A stretch of 64,000 bases of DNA from an uncultured Neglectibacter sp. GTDB taxonomy: Bacteria > Bacillota > Clostridia > Oscillospirales > Acutalibacteraceae. Shown piece by piece: positions 6,743-13,300 of the stretch; the stretch's first letter is position 1, and every line of letters starts with the position of its first letter. Below the pieces are notes generated by a model. The model saw only the letters and a program-made list of their open reading frames with translations. It was not told where the DNA came from and searched no databases. A program made the position numbers and the translations under genes. Location of the stretch: positions 124,001 through 188,000 of the forward strand of contig CAMNSA010000004.1 of the NCBI GenBank assembly GCA_946554335.1. Direction: 5' to 3'.

Positions 6743-6906
6743 AGGCACAAGAAATAAGCGAGGTCATCCTGTGTGAAAAAATGCAGAAAAAGTGGCAACG
6801 GAAAAAGCGTAGCTACTGTGTGATCGTCTCGCGATTCGCCGCAATATGCGGCGAGTTGCGGCAAGTTGCGGCAAGTTGCGGCAAGTTGCGGCAAGTTGCG
6901 GCCTGA
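6739..6906 (+). CDS. 55-aa ORF ending in a repeat-encoded tail
   Basis: Starts by an ATGA overlap with the Lar-like gene. The first 33 residues (MKAQEISEVILCEKMQKKWQ...) look like normal coding sequence; the last 20 are encoded by the 10-bp GCAAGTTGCG repeats and read as alternating LRQVAA / SCGK. The coupling to the upstream gene supports translation, but the tail has no independent support and the repeat may have extended or truncated the gene. Confidence 0.4.
   Translation: MKAQEISEVILCEKMQKKWQRKKRSYCVIVSRFAAICGELRQVAASCGKLRQVAA
6851..6900. repeat. Five tandem 10-bp repeats (GCAAGTTGCG)
   Basis: One GCGAGTTGCG unit followed by four identical GCAAGTTGCG units at 6851-6900, with a degenerate unit (GCAATATGCG) just before. 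Each unit contains the short palindrome GCAAnnTTGC across the junction. It is the third 10-bp-phased array within 900 bp of this element. Confidence 0.85.
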
Positions 6907-6955
6907 ATCCAAAAATACCCCTATCCCCTCAAGGAAAATGTAAGATGGTGAAAAA

Positions 6956-7039
6956 ATGAATGAATGGCTGGACAAAGAGATCCCTCAGATTGAGGACTGT
7001 CCTTTCTGCCCTATCGCTTCTCTGAATAATTTTCCGTAA
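6956..7039 (+). CDS. Possible 27-aa peptide with a CPFC motif
   Basis: ATG at 6956 gives MNEWLDKEIPQIEDCPFC followed by nine residues. It ends 16 bases before the next gene. The CPFC pair echoes the zinc ribbon of the Lar-like protein and could mark a decayed second zinc-ribbon gene. No strong ribosome binding site is seen. Confidence 0.25.
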   Translation: MNEWLDKEIPQIEDCPFCPIASLNNFP

Positions 7040-7055
7040 TTGAGTTAGATAGGAG

Positions 7056-7436
7056 GTGAACAATATCGCGAAATATCAGGAATGGACAAGCCCTGAAAAA
7101 CAGGTCCTCTTGGAGGGCTGGGCAAAAGACGGCTTGACAGATGAACAGATCTCCCATAATATGGGAATTTCCGCTTCCACGCTTTACGAATGGAAAAAGA
7201 AGCATCCGGAGTTTTCGGAGACCATAAAAAAGGGAAAAGAAGTTGTCGACTATGAGGTTGAAAACGCTCTTCTTCAACAGGCCATGAATGGAAATGTTAC
7301 AGCCTGTATCTTTTGGCTGAAGTGCCGGAGACCGGAGAAGTGGAACGATCAAAGAAAGCCAGATGTTAAACCGGATATGGAAGACGATCCCATTACGGCA
7401 GCGCTGAAGAGAGAACTTGAGAACGGAACCCTTTAA
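7056..7436 (+). CDS. Terminase-small-subunit-like helix-turn-helix protein
   Basis: A 126-aa protein with an N-terminal helix-turn-helix (GLTDEQISHNMGISASTLYE, then WKKKHPEFSETIKKGKEVVD) and the closing VTACIFWLKCRRPEKWND, a combination seen in small terminase subunits and related phage helix-turn-helix proteins. A small subunit would select DNA for packaging; satellites use their own copy to redirect a helper phage's packaging motor. No large subunit is present. The start is odd: the only in-frame standard start, GTG 7056, lies inside the AGGAGGTG ribosome binding site. Confidence 0.68.
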   Translation: MNNIAKYQEWTSPEKQVLLEGWAKDGLTDEQISHNMGISASTLYEWKKKHPEFSETIKKGKEVVDYEVENALLQQAMNGNVTACIFWLKCRRPEKWNDQRKPDVKPDMEDDPITAALKRELENGTL

Positions 7437-7515
7437 GACCTGAAAAAAAGAGCCGCCCCCGATCAGCGGGAACAGCCCTTCACCTCTATTCCCATGATAC
7501 CAGAGGAGGGACGGC

Positions 7516-8247
7516 ATGTCAAATGAAGAGCTATGGGCAGCGGGGAAGCTGCCGGAGCTTTGGGAACAGGTGGAAGGGCTATTGTATCAGATGGCCCGCC
7601 GCTTTTATTTCCACCACGGGAAAGAATCCTGTGACCGGCACGGCGTGACCCTTGACGATCTTCAACAGGAATGTTATTTTGCCTTTCTGGACGCTGTGAG
7701 GGCCTATAAGCCGGAAAAGGGCTTTCGCTTCACCAGTTATCTTTCCTACCACGCAAAGAACCATTTCCGGGCCTGTATGGGGATATTCCGAAAGCTGGAC
7801 GCCCTCAATTATGCGGACAGTATGAACGCCCCGGCAGCAGAGGACAGCGAAACGGAAAGCGGCGATCTGATCCCTGATCCGGCGGGAGAGGCCCCGCTGG
7901 AAGCCGTGGACGATGAAGCGGAGCAAGAGTATTTCCGCAAGCACCTGGAAGCGGCTTTGGCCGATCTTTCCCCTATTCAGGCGGCGGTGATCCGGGGGAA
8001 GTATTACAGGCAGCAGACAAATCCACAAATAGCTGAAACGCTGCATGTCACGCCTCAAGATGTGCGCAGGGAGCTGGGAAAAGGCTTGCAGGAATTGCGT
8101 GGAAAAAAACAGGTGTGGAAGATAAAGAGGGACTACCTGGAAGCTGCCGCTTTCCACGGTACAGGCTGGAATTCTTGGTATTATGAGCATGGCAGCGTGG
8201 AGGAAAGGACGATAGAGGGCATGGAAAAGAAAGGCTTGCTAGATTGA
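7516..8247 (+). CDS. Phage-type sigma-70 family factor
   Basis: A 243-aa sigma-like protein. Region 2 is seen at about 15-100 (LDDLQQECYFAFLDAVRAYKP, then FRFTSYLSYHAKNHFR), an acidic linker at about 108-145, and region 4 with a helix-turn-helix at about 155-200 (LSPIQAAVIRGKYYR, then NPQIAETLHVTPQDVRREL). It probably directs RNA polymerase to element or helper late promoters. AGAGGAGGG precedes the ATG. It is the last gene of the rightward block, ending before a bidirectional terminator. Confidence 0.85.
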   Translation: MSNEELWAAGKLPELWEQVEGLLYQMARRFYFHHGKESCDRHGVTLDDLQQECYFAFLDAVRAYKPEKGFRFTSYLSYHAKNHFRACMGIFRKLDALNYADSMNAPAAEDSETESGDLIPDPAGEAPLEAVDDEAEQEYFRKHLEAALADLSPIQAAVIRGKYYRQQTNPQIAETLHVTPQDVRRELGKGLQELRGKKQVWKIKRDYLEAAAFHGTGWNSWYYEHGSVEERTIEGMEKKGLLD

Positions 8248-8272
8248 AAAAGAAAACGGGCCGTGGTATAAT
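8244..8272 (+). promoter_or_regulatory. Promoter-like site at the sigma gene end
   Basis: TTGAAA (8244-8249), 17-bp spacer, TATAAT (8267-8272). Transcription would start near 8279, only some 8 bases before a terminator hairpin, giving an RNA of about 45 bases. The 11-mer CGTGGTATAAT around its -10 recurs at 9268-9278. Confidence 0.45.
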
Positions 8273-8286
8273 AAACCACAGCTCGA

Positions 8287-8321
8287 GCCCTTATAGTCTG
8301 CTTCCCGGCGGATACTGTAAG
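8287..8321. terminator. Bidirectional terminator between convergent genes
   Basis: GCCCTTATAGT pairs with ACTGTAAGGGC around the loop CTGCTTCCCGGCGGAT, followed by CCTTTTC on the plus strand. It separates the rightward sigma gene from the leftward gene ending at 8331. Confidence 0.7.
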
Positions 8322-8330
8322 GGCCTTTTC

Positions 8331-8597
8331 TTATGCCACTACAAAGCGGCGGGTTTCTGTTCGCTTCAAATATCGGCGGTACAGCTCTTCATTCTCTTCC
8401 TTGAATGACACCGTGTCAAAGCGATTGGAAACGATCCTTGCATACCGGACGCTGAAAACCCCGGCTCTCATTTCTTCCACGCCTCTTTCCCTCATTTCCG
8501 CCTTGATTTCATCCTTCAGCGTTTCGGCCTGTTCCATGAGCTCCGCCGCTTCTGCTTCCAGCTTTCGCAGCTGCTTCACCTTTTTTGCAAGCTCCAC
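8331..8597 (-). CDS. Small coiled-coil phage-type protein
   Basis: An 88-aa protein with an N-terminal coiled coil (ELAKKVKQLRKLEAEAAELM, then EQAETLKDEIKAEMRERG) and a basic tail (VRYARIVSNRFDT, then YRRYLKRTETRRFVVA). This plan is seen in conserved phage and island ORFs found near recombination or host-nuclease inhibitor genes, but no function can be given. The GTG at 8597 was chosen because AAAGGGGGCG lies just upstream and because coding character begins there. It overlaps the end of the upstream gene in another frame. Confidence 0.7.
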   Translation of the reverse strand: MELAKKVKQLRKLEAEAAELMEQAETLKDEIKAEMRERGVEEMRAGVFSVRYARIVSNRFDTVSFKEENEELYRRYLKRTETRRFVVA

Positions 8598-8784
8598 TCT
8601 TTCGCCCCCTTTCCTCAAGCTCAAACACGAGAGATTCATGATATCCGGGATACAGATACTTGATCTCCATGTCCAGGTATTGATCTTGATTTTCCACGGT
8701 TAGAGGTTCACAGCTTCCTCTTCCCGTTCTGACTAGGATTTCACCGTCTATTCCCATCTGCTGTACCATCTCCCGGATCGTCAT
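8509..8784 (-). CDS. Small element protein, long overlap with next gene
   Basis: A 91-aa frame beginning MTIREMVQQMGIDGEILVRT at ATG 8784, behind AAGGAGAGG. A longer reading from ATG 8892 (MSSRKVKERDKVRAEQELRR...) is in the same frame and is the first start after the promoter at 8925-8953. The first 60 residues look coding; the last 30 overlap the downstream gene and are Gly/Ala-rich, as expected of a shadow frame. Either the true C-terminus was lost by a frameshift or the genes genuinely overlap by 89 bases. No family recognised. Confidence 0.55.
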   Translation of the reverse strand: MTIREMVQQMGIDGEILVRTGRGSCEPLTVENQDQYLDMEIKYLYPGYHESLVFELEERGRKSGACKKGEAAAKAGSRSGGAHGTGRNAEG

Positions 8785-8924
8785 GATCCTCTCCTTTCCG
8801 GAAAGCGGCGGGAGGCTCTGTGTCGACCTTATCCGGCGCAACTCCTGTTCCGCTCTTACCTTGTCGCGTTCTTTCACCTTTCGGCTACTCATTCGACCTT
8901 GGCTTTCCTGTTTGGTATGGTTAT

Positions 8925-8953
8925 ATTATAATATATGCGTACACATATTTCAA
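8925..8953 (-). promoter_or_regulatory. Leftward promoter with overlapping operator
   Basis: Minus-strand TTGAAA (8948-8953), 17-bp spacer, consensus TATAAT (8925-8930). The spacer holds the GTGTACGCAT part of an inverted repeat shared with 8990-9007. Confidence 0.75.
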
Positions 8954-9007
8954 GATGGAATATTGTCCAAAGATGAGGGCATATTTTTGTGAAATATATA
9001 TGTGTAC
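8939..9007. promoter_or_regulatory. Divergent operator, paired inverted repeats
   Basis: GTACACATATTTCA (8939-8952) and the inverted TGAAATATATATGTGTAC (8990-9007) flank a 37-bp centre between the divergent genes at 8892 and 9050. One half lies in the leftward promoter, the other at the -35 position of the rightward gene. The adjacent ribbon-helix-helix protein is the obvious candidate ligand. Confidence 0.55.
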
Positions 9008-9021
9008 ATTTTCTTTTCATT

Positions 9022-9031
9022 TTGCTATACT
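9022..9031 (+). promoter_or_regulatory. Extended -10 promoter of the ribbon-helix-helix gene
   Basis: TGCTATACT forms an extended -10 (TGnTATACT, 9023-9031), 19 bases before the ATG at 9050. No good -35 is present; the operator half-site ends at 9007 where a -35 would be. Confidence 0.5.
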
Positions 9032-9049
9032 CATTGAGAGGTGATACCT

Positions 9050-9238
9050 ATGCCGGTGAGTGAGGCACAAAAACGAGCAATGCAAAAGTATAAATCGAAA
9101 AGCATTAAACGAGTGCCGCTTGACATGCAAACATCGGATTATGAGAGTATGAAAAAGCACACCGAGAACACGGGGGAAAGCGTCAACGGCTTTATTAAAA
9201 GGGCTATTGCTGAGACGATGGAGAGGGAGAAAAAATAA
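9050..9238 (+). CDS. Ribbon-helix-helix (Arc/MetJ-like) protein
   Basis: A 62-aa protein: MPVSEAQKRAMQKYKSKS, then KRVPLDMQTSDYESMKKHTE and TGESVNGFIKRAIAETME. The pattern of a short basic strand followed by two helices with the N-GF-IKRAI signature is that of Arc-type ribbon-helix-helix DNA-binding proteins found on clostridial mobile elements. The ATG at 9050 follows AGAGGTG with good spacing. It is transcribed towards the right end, divergent from the two small leftward genes, and probably binds the inverted repeats in between. Confidence 0.78.
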   Translation: MPVSEAQKRAMQKYKSKSIKRVPLDMQTSDYESMKKHTENTGESVNGFIKRAIAETMEREKK

Positions 9239-9258
9239 CACACTTTGTAACACACTTT
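9234..9258 (+). repeat. Candidate integrase arm-type sites (right pair)
   Basis: AATAACACACTTT at 9234-9246 and TAACACACTTT at 9248-9258, directly repeated 14 bp apart and overlapping the ribbon-helix-helix stop codon. The 13-mer is identical to the one at 1967-1979 near attL. Confidence 0.5.
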
Positions 9259-9331
9259 TTCTTTTTCCGTGGTATAATGGCCATGTTTTCCTGCACTGCT
9301 TCCAGTGTGAAAATCAAGGAGTTAAGCGGGA

Positions 9332-9341
9332 AATAACACAC
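9332..9341 (+). repeat. Candidate integrase arm-type site (right, inner core side)
   Basis: AATAACACAC, preceded by GGGA as in the left site at 1964-1976, 32 bases before attR. Confidence 0.45.
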
Positions 9342-9372
9342 CAAGAATGGCTTAAAACCTGACAAAGAGCGA

Positions 9373-9395
9373 TTCAAGTCCGTTAGCGCCCACCA
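9373..9395. repeat. attR core
   Basis: Exact 23-bp copy of the tRNA-Val 3' end at 1897-1919. The chromosomal sequence resumes after it. Confidence 0.92.
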
Positions 9396-9398
9396 AGG

Positions 9399-9432
9399 CC
9401 TGCGGTCGGCATGACACGATCGCAGGTTTTTT
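9399..9432 (+). terminator. Original tRNA-Val terminator, displaced by the island
   Basis: CCTGCGGTCG (9399-9408) pairs with CGATCGCAGG (9417-9426), loop GCATGACA, followed by six T. It lies 4 bases beyond attR, exactly where the tRNA terminator would sit in an empty site. Confidence 0.8.
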
Positions 9433-9671
9433 CTATGTTCCCGCTGCTTTCGCCTTTATGACAGAGTGAAAACGAACGCCGGACAACCCCGAATATCGCG
9501 AAAACTATGAGGCGCTGCCATGCCTCTTTGACGGCGAGGCTTTCAGCAGGACAGCCGCCTTTGGCCGTCACCGGCCGAAACAGCGGAGAAGCCGTAAAAG
9601 CCCGCGCGCTGGGCCGTAAACTGCGATGGCCGGGGCATCACCATAAAAAATAATGAAGAGGAGGACTAAGC
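9433..9671. other. Gene-free interval with possible decayed coding sequence
   Basis: No intact gene. One plus-strand frame at about 9477-9620 stays open and reads DNPEYRENYEALPCLFDGEA, but has no start signal, so it may be a gene remnant. Confidence 0.35.
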
Positions 9672-10613
9672 GTGGAAGTAAAGGAATGGACCTATGAAGA
9701 ATTGCCTGAGTACGAGGACAGGCCAGAGGGTGTAAAGGTTATTGAAACTACAGGCGACGAGCTTGGCGTAAGCTATCTGCACGATGTGGAGTATGCCAAG
9801 ATAAACGGCACTCCCCTGCATTTACAGATCCTGACTCCCAACTCGCGGAATCACAGCCATTTCCCTTTGGAAAAGAAGCAGCTATTCACGCTGCCCTGCT
9901 ATGTCTTTGTACAGGGCTCTGCCTGGATGCCTCAGTATGTTTACGGCAATGTTCCCGCGCTGTGCAGGCTGGTGCTGCGCGGGTATGTGTGCGCCATTGT
10001 AGAGTACCGCCATTCGGGGATCGCATCCTTCCCGGCGCAAATCAAGGACGCCCGCAACGCCATCCGGTTCCTGCGCAAAAATGCCGACAAATATGGAATT
10101 GACCCGGAAAAGATCGTCATCGCCGGAGATTCCTCCGGCGGGCACACTGCCATGTGGGCGGGAATGCTTCACGACGACGACACCGCGGACAATCTCTTTC
10201 CCGGCATCAGCGGCGAGCCCTGCGGAATCGTGAACTATTATGGCTCTACCTCCGTGATGGCGCCGGACTCCAATCCCATACAGATTTTCCACTGCCTCCC
10301 GGAAAGCCCGGAAGGCAGAGTGATGGGCGGTAAAAACCTGCTGAAAAACCCGGAGCTGGCGCGCCAGCTCTCAGTGGAGTGCAATATCAGCACTGATACG
10401 GTCATTCCTCCCGTGCTCATGTTCCACGGCACCAAGGATAGAGTCGTAAACTGCGCCTGCAGCGCTCTCGTCTATGAACAGCTGAAGAAAACCGGGCACC
10501 CGGCAGATTTTTATCTCATAAAGGGCGCGGATCACGGCGGGCCGGAGTTTTGGACAGACCGGGTGCTGGATATCGTAGATACATTCTGCAAAAACTGCTT
10601 CGCGGGTAAATAA
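9672..10613 (+). CDS. Alpha/beta hydrolase (esterase-like)
   Basis: A 313-aa cytoplasmic alpha/beta hydrolase of the acetyl-esterase/lipase-like group. The nucleophile elbow GDSSGG gives Ser about 154, the oxyanion region is QGSAWMPQ (about 81-88), an acidic residue is in MFHGTKDRVV and the catalytic His in GADHGGPEFW. Such enzymes hydrolyse acyl esters on sugars or xenobiotics; the substrate is unknown. The GTG at 9672 has GAGGAGGA upstream. It is followed 83 bases later by a nucleoside hydrolase in the same direction, so they may form a small operon. Confidence 0.85.
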   Translation: MEVKEWTYEELPEYEDRPEGVKVIETTGDELGVSYLHDVEYAKINGTPLHLQILTPNSRNHSHFPLEKKQLFTLPCYVFVQGSAWMPQYVYGNVPALCRLVLRGYVCAIVEYRHSGIASFPAQIKDARNAIRFLRKNADKYGIDPEKIVIAGDSSGGHTAMWAGMLHDDDTADNLFPGISGEPCGIVNYYGSTSVMAPDSNPIQIFHCLPESPEGRVMGGKNLLKNPELARQLSVECNISTDTVIPPVLMFHGTKDRVVNCACSALVYEQLKKTGHPADFYLIKGADHGGPEFWTDRVLDIVDTFCKNCFAGK

Positions 10614-10696
10614 TCGCAAAAGCTCTGCCGAATAGAAGCCATTTTCCGCTCTGCCTTCCCGGCATAGACATCAAAAAAAGAAAAAGGAGCTCTGTT

Positions 10697-11581
10697 ATGG
10701 AAAAGATTCTGTTGGACACCGATATCGGCAGCGACATCGACGATTCCGTGGCTCTCGCCTATCTTTTGAACCACCCGGACTGCGATTTGCTGGGTATCAC
10801 CACCGTGACCGGGGAACCGGTGGAGCGGGCAAAGATCGCCAGTGTGCTGTGCTGGGCCGCCGGACGGAAGGATATTCCCATCTATCCCGGCGCCGCTGAG
10901 CCCCTGATCATCCCCCAGAAACAGAAAAGCCCCCACCAGGCTGTAAAGCTTCCGAACTGGCCCCACCAGACAGAGTTTCCCCAAAACGAGGCGGTGAACT
11001 TTATGCGCCGCACGATCCGGGAAAATCCGGGAGAGGTGACTTTGCTTGGGATCGGCCCCATGACCAACATTGCCCTGCTGTTTTCTCTGGAACCTGAAAT
11101 TCCCACCCTGTTAAAGCAGTTGGTTATCATGTGCGGGGTGTTCACCTACGGCATGGAGGCCTACACCTGCCTATCCGAGTGGAACTCCCGCTGCGACCCT
11201 CACGCCTCTGCCATCATCTATCGGGCTCCGGTGAAAAAAATTGTCTCTGCCGGTCTGGATGTGACCACACAGGTAATCCAGAATAAGGAGGAGATTTTAA
11301 AAGCCTATACTGGGAAGCTACTCAAAACGGTGCTGGACTTCTCCGGCATCTACGAGGGCACCCGCCAGTCTATCACCTATCACGATCCCCTGGCAGCTGC
11401 CCTGATCTTTGAGCCCTCCCTTTGCACCTACGGTGTGGGACATGTAGAGGTGGAGCTGCAAAGCACCAAGCTGGAAGGACTTACAGAGCTTCAGAAGGAC
11501 CCGGAAGGCAATAACTATGTGGCTCTGGATGTAGACCGCGGCCGCTTCTTCCGTCATTTCCTGGAGATCGCCAATCGGTAG
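10697..11581 (+). CDS. Inosine/uridine-preferring nucleoside hydrolase
   Basis: A 294-aa member of the IUNH family, which cleaves the N-glycosidic bond of nucleosides to ribose and base. The calcium-binding N-terminal signature is intact as DTDIGSDIDD (about 7-16), with LGIGPMTNIALL (about 116) and the later SITYHDPLAAA motif supplying the other metal ligand. AAAAAGGAG precedes the ATG. The length is typical. It probably salvages purine or pyrimidine nucleosides; base preference cannot be read reliably. Confidence 0.92.
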   Translation: MEKILLDTDIGSDIDDSVALAYLLNHPDCDLLGITTVTGEPVERAKIASVLCWAAGRKDIPIYPGAAEPLIIPQKQKSPHQAVKLPNWPHQTEFPQNEAVNFMRRTIRENPGEVTLLGIGPMTNIALLFSLEPEIPTLLKQLVIMCGVFTYGMEAYTCLSEWNSRCDPHASAIIYRAPVKKIVSAGLDVTTQVIQNKEEILKAYTGKLLKTVLDFSGIYEGTRQSITYHDPLAAALIFEPSLCTYGVGHVEVELQSTKLEGLTELQKDPEGNNYVALDVDRGRFFRHFLEIANR

Positions 11582-11604
11582 ATTCTCCCTTTGTCAGCAC
11601 CCAA

Positions 11605-11640
11605 AAAGCGCTTTGGAAATTCTTCCAAAGCGCTTTTTCT
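11605..11640. terminator. Bidirectional terminator
   Basis: Perfect 14-bp stem AAAGCGCTTTGGAA / TTCCAAAGCGCTTT (11605-11618 and 11623-11636) with loop ATTC and T-rich flanks on both strands, between the nucleoside hydrolase and the convergent MATE gene. Confidence 0.9.
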
Positions 11641-11680
11641 TTGATAAATCGGAGAAAACAGCCATCTTGCTATCCTGCTG

Positions 11681-13099
11681 TCAGCCCTCTGCGGTCATAT
11701 CCTTTGCCTTATGGATCCACTTCCCGCTTTTCAGGCGGAAGACAAGCCAAACAGCCTTGATGATAAAGTCGATCCGCAGGGCGACCAGCACAATGGCGGG
11801 ATCCAAGTGCAGCACCAACCCGGCTACGGCGCCCAGGGGGATGGAGGCCACCCACTGGAAAATAATATCCGCTATCATCAGGAATTTCGTATCTCCTCCG
11901 CCCCGAAGGATCCCTTTGGAAAGGGCGCTCTGTATGGCCTGGAAAAACACAATTACGGCGCTTGCCTCCATCATGCGGACAGTGATCTCCACCGTAGAGG
12001 GCTCGATCTTATACAGTCCGATAGACCACTCTCCCAAAAAGAGTACCAGGATCCCGCCGAAAATACCGATCAGGACAGACAGGATCAGGAAGGTCCAGCC
12101 CTCCTTTTGAGCCCGCTCGAACGCTCCCTCTCCCACGGTCTGTCCGATGACGACTCCCGCGGCGCTGGTGGCTCCCTGAATGGCCACTGTCGCCATCCTG
12201 TCCATCACGGTGACAATGGCATAGGCGGAAACCACTTCTTTTCCCATATGCCCCAGGATGATGGAGAAGATGCTGGCCGCCAGGGCAAGCAGGCTGTCAG
12301 AGATAATGGCAGGCATTCCCAGCCTGCGAAACTCCCGGAACAGCTCCTTGGTAGGCGCCTTCAAAAGCCCTCCTATCCGGTATTTCAAAACCTTTTCAAA
12401 TTTCAAGACATAGATGGCGCAGAAAAGAAGCTCTACGCTGCGAGCGATCAAAGTGCCTACCGCCGCACCCATCACGCCCAGTCTGGGCGCGCCCAGCTTT
12501 CCGAAAATGAACACATAGTTGGCGCCGATATTCACCACAAAGGAGGCGACAGACACATAAAGCCCCAGCTTCGCATTGCCGATGGAACGCATTACATTGC
12601 TGAACACCAGACTGATGCCGTGGGGAAGATAGATCAGTGCCGTGATCCGAAGATACTGGGCGCCCAGCTCGATCACATCCGCCTCCCTGGTAAAGATCCC
12701 CATGATCTGGGTGGGCAGCAGAAAGGTCACCACGGCGAAGGCCGCCCCGCCCAGGATTACGATCTGCAGCACCAGATCAAACACTCTGCGCACGGTCTTC
12801 ATGTCCTTTGCACCGAAATACTGGCTGGAAAGCACCAACCCTGCCGCACTGATCCCCATGCACAGGAAGGTAAAGATATTATAAAACTGATTGGCAAGGC
12901 TGGAAGCCGAAATGGAGACTTCTCCCAGGTTTCCCACCATCACGGTGTCCATCATATTGACGCCCTGATTGATAATGGACTGCAGCACGATGGGGACCAG
13001 GATCAGCAGTACCTTCTTGTAAAAGCTCTTATCCCGCACCCAATATTGATCGATCCAGCGTTCTTTTTTTATTCCTTCACTACCCACTGCTTCTTTCAC
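11681..13099 (-). CDS. MATE family efflux transporter
   Basis: A 472-aa protein with 12 predicted membrane spans in two homologous halves, typical of NorM/DinF-type exporters. The first half opens with VLLILVPIVLQSIINQGVNM and DTVMVGNLGE, and carries VLSSQYFGAKD; the second includes QGATSAAGVVIGQTVG. It should export cationic drugs or metabolites by Na+ or H+ antiport. The GTG at 13099 lies directly on a GAGGTG site; an in-frame GTG 12 bases downstream is an alternative. It shares the terminator at 11605-11640 and is probably monocistronic. Confidence 0.9.
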   Translation of the reverse strand: MKEAVGSEGIKKERWIDQYWVRDKSFYKKVLLILVPIVLQSIINQGVNMMDTVMVGNLGEVSISASSLANQFYNIFTFLCMGISAAGLVLSSQYFGAKDMKTVRRVFDLVLQIVILGGAAFAVVTFLLPTQIMGIFTREADVIELGAQYLRITALIYLPHGISLVFSNVMRSIGNAKLGLYVSVASFVVNIGANYVFIFGKLGAPRLGVMGAAVGTLIARSVELLFCAIYVLKFEKVLKYRIGGLLKAPTKELFREFRRLGMPAIISDSLLALAASIFSIILGHMGKEVVSAYAIVTVMDRMATVAIQGATSAAGVVIGQTVGEGAFERAQKEGWTFLILSVLIGIFGGILVLFLGEWSIGLYKIEPSTVEITVRMMEASAVIVFFQAIQSALSKGILRGGGDTKFLMIADIIFQWVASIPLGAVAGLVLHLDPAIVLVALRIDFIIKAVWLVFRLKSGKWIHKAKDMTAEG

Positions 13100-13217
13100 A
13101 CCTCATTTTAAAATACAATAGCCACTTAAAATTATAAAGCCAACAGAAAATAATTGCAAGTGCAACTTTTTCTCCCGGCCTTTTCTTTGTCTGACTATAG
13201 CCATCACCTGCGCAATA

Positions 13218-13254
13218 AGAAGAGAAGCCGTGGGCTTTCCCATGGCTTCTCTTC
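13218..13254 (-). terminator. Terminator of the surface-pilus gene cluster
   Basis: A long stem (AGAAGAGAAGCCGTGGG against its near complement, one mismatch) 47 bases beyond the PilT stop, with TTCTTATTG on the minus-strand 3' side. It closes the 20-kb leftward cluster. Confidence 0.7.
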
Positions 13255-13300
13255 TGGCCATTTCCTGCGCAAAGAAGCGCACACGCTCCTTTTTAGTCCC

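Larger units (their letters stand above)
1897..9395. mobile_element. tRNA-Val-integrated 7.5 kb island (satellite-like)
   Basis: Bounded by an exact 23-bp direct repeat, 1897-1919 (inside the tRNA) and 9373-9395. Inside are, in order: integrase, DUF2442/DUF4160 genes, a CI-like repressor facing left, then a rightward early operon (Cro-like, Rha-like, HTH, small ORFs), a Lar-like protein, a terminase-small-subunit-like protein, a phage sigma factor, two small leftward genes and a ribbon-helix-helix gene facing the right end. No head, tail, lysis, relaxase or recognisable primase gene is present. The plan resembles phage-inducible satellites or a heavily reduced prophage. The boundaries are firm; the class is inferred. 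Confidence 0.85.

Noticed and set aside
6841-6906. The GCAAGTTGCG tandem repeats as a CRISPR array
   Set aside because: Units are 10 bp, directly adjacent, with no unique spacers and no cas genes in the window.
1897-9395. The island as an integrative conjugative element
   Set aside because: No relaxase, coupling protein, VirB4-like ATPase or transfer origin was seen; the gene content is phage-like.
11711-13111. A 466-codon open frame opposite the MATE gene
   Set aside because: Antisense shadow of a high-GC gene; composition biased to His, Gln, Asp; no start signal or motif.
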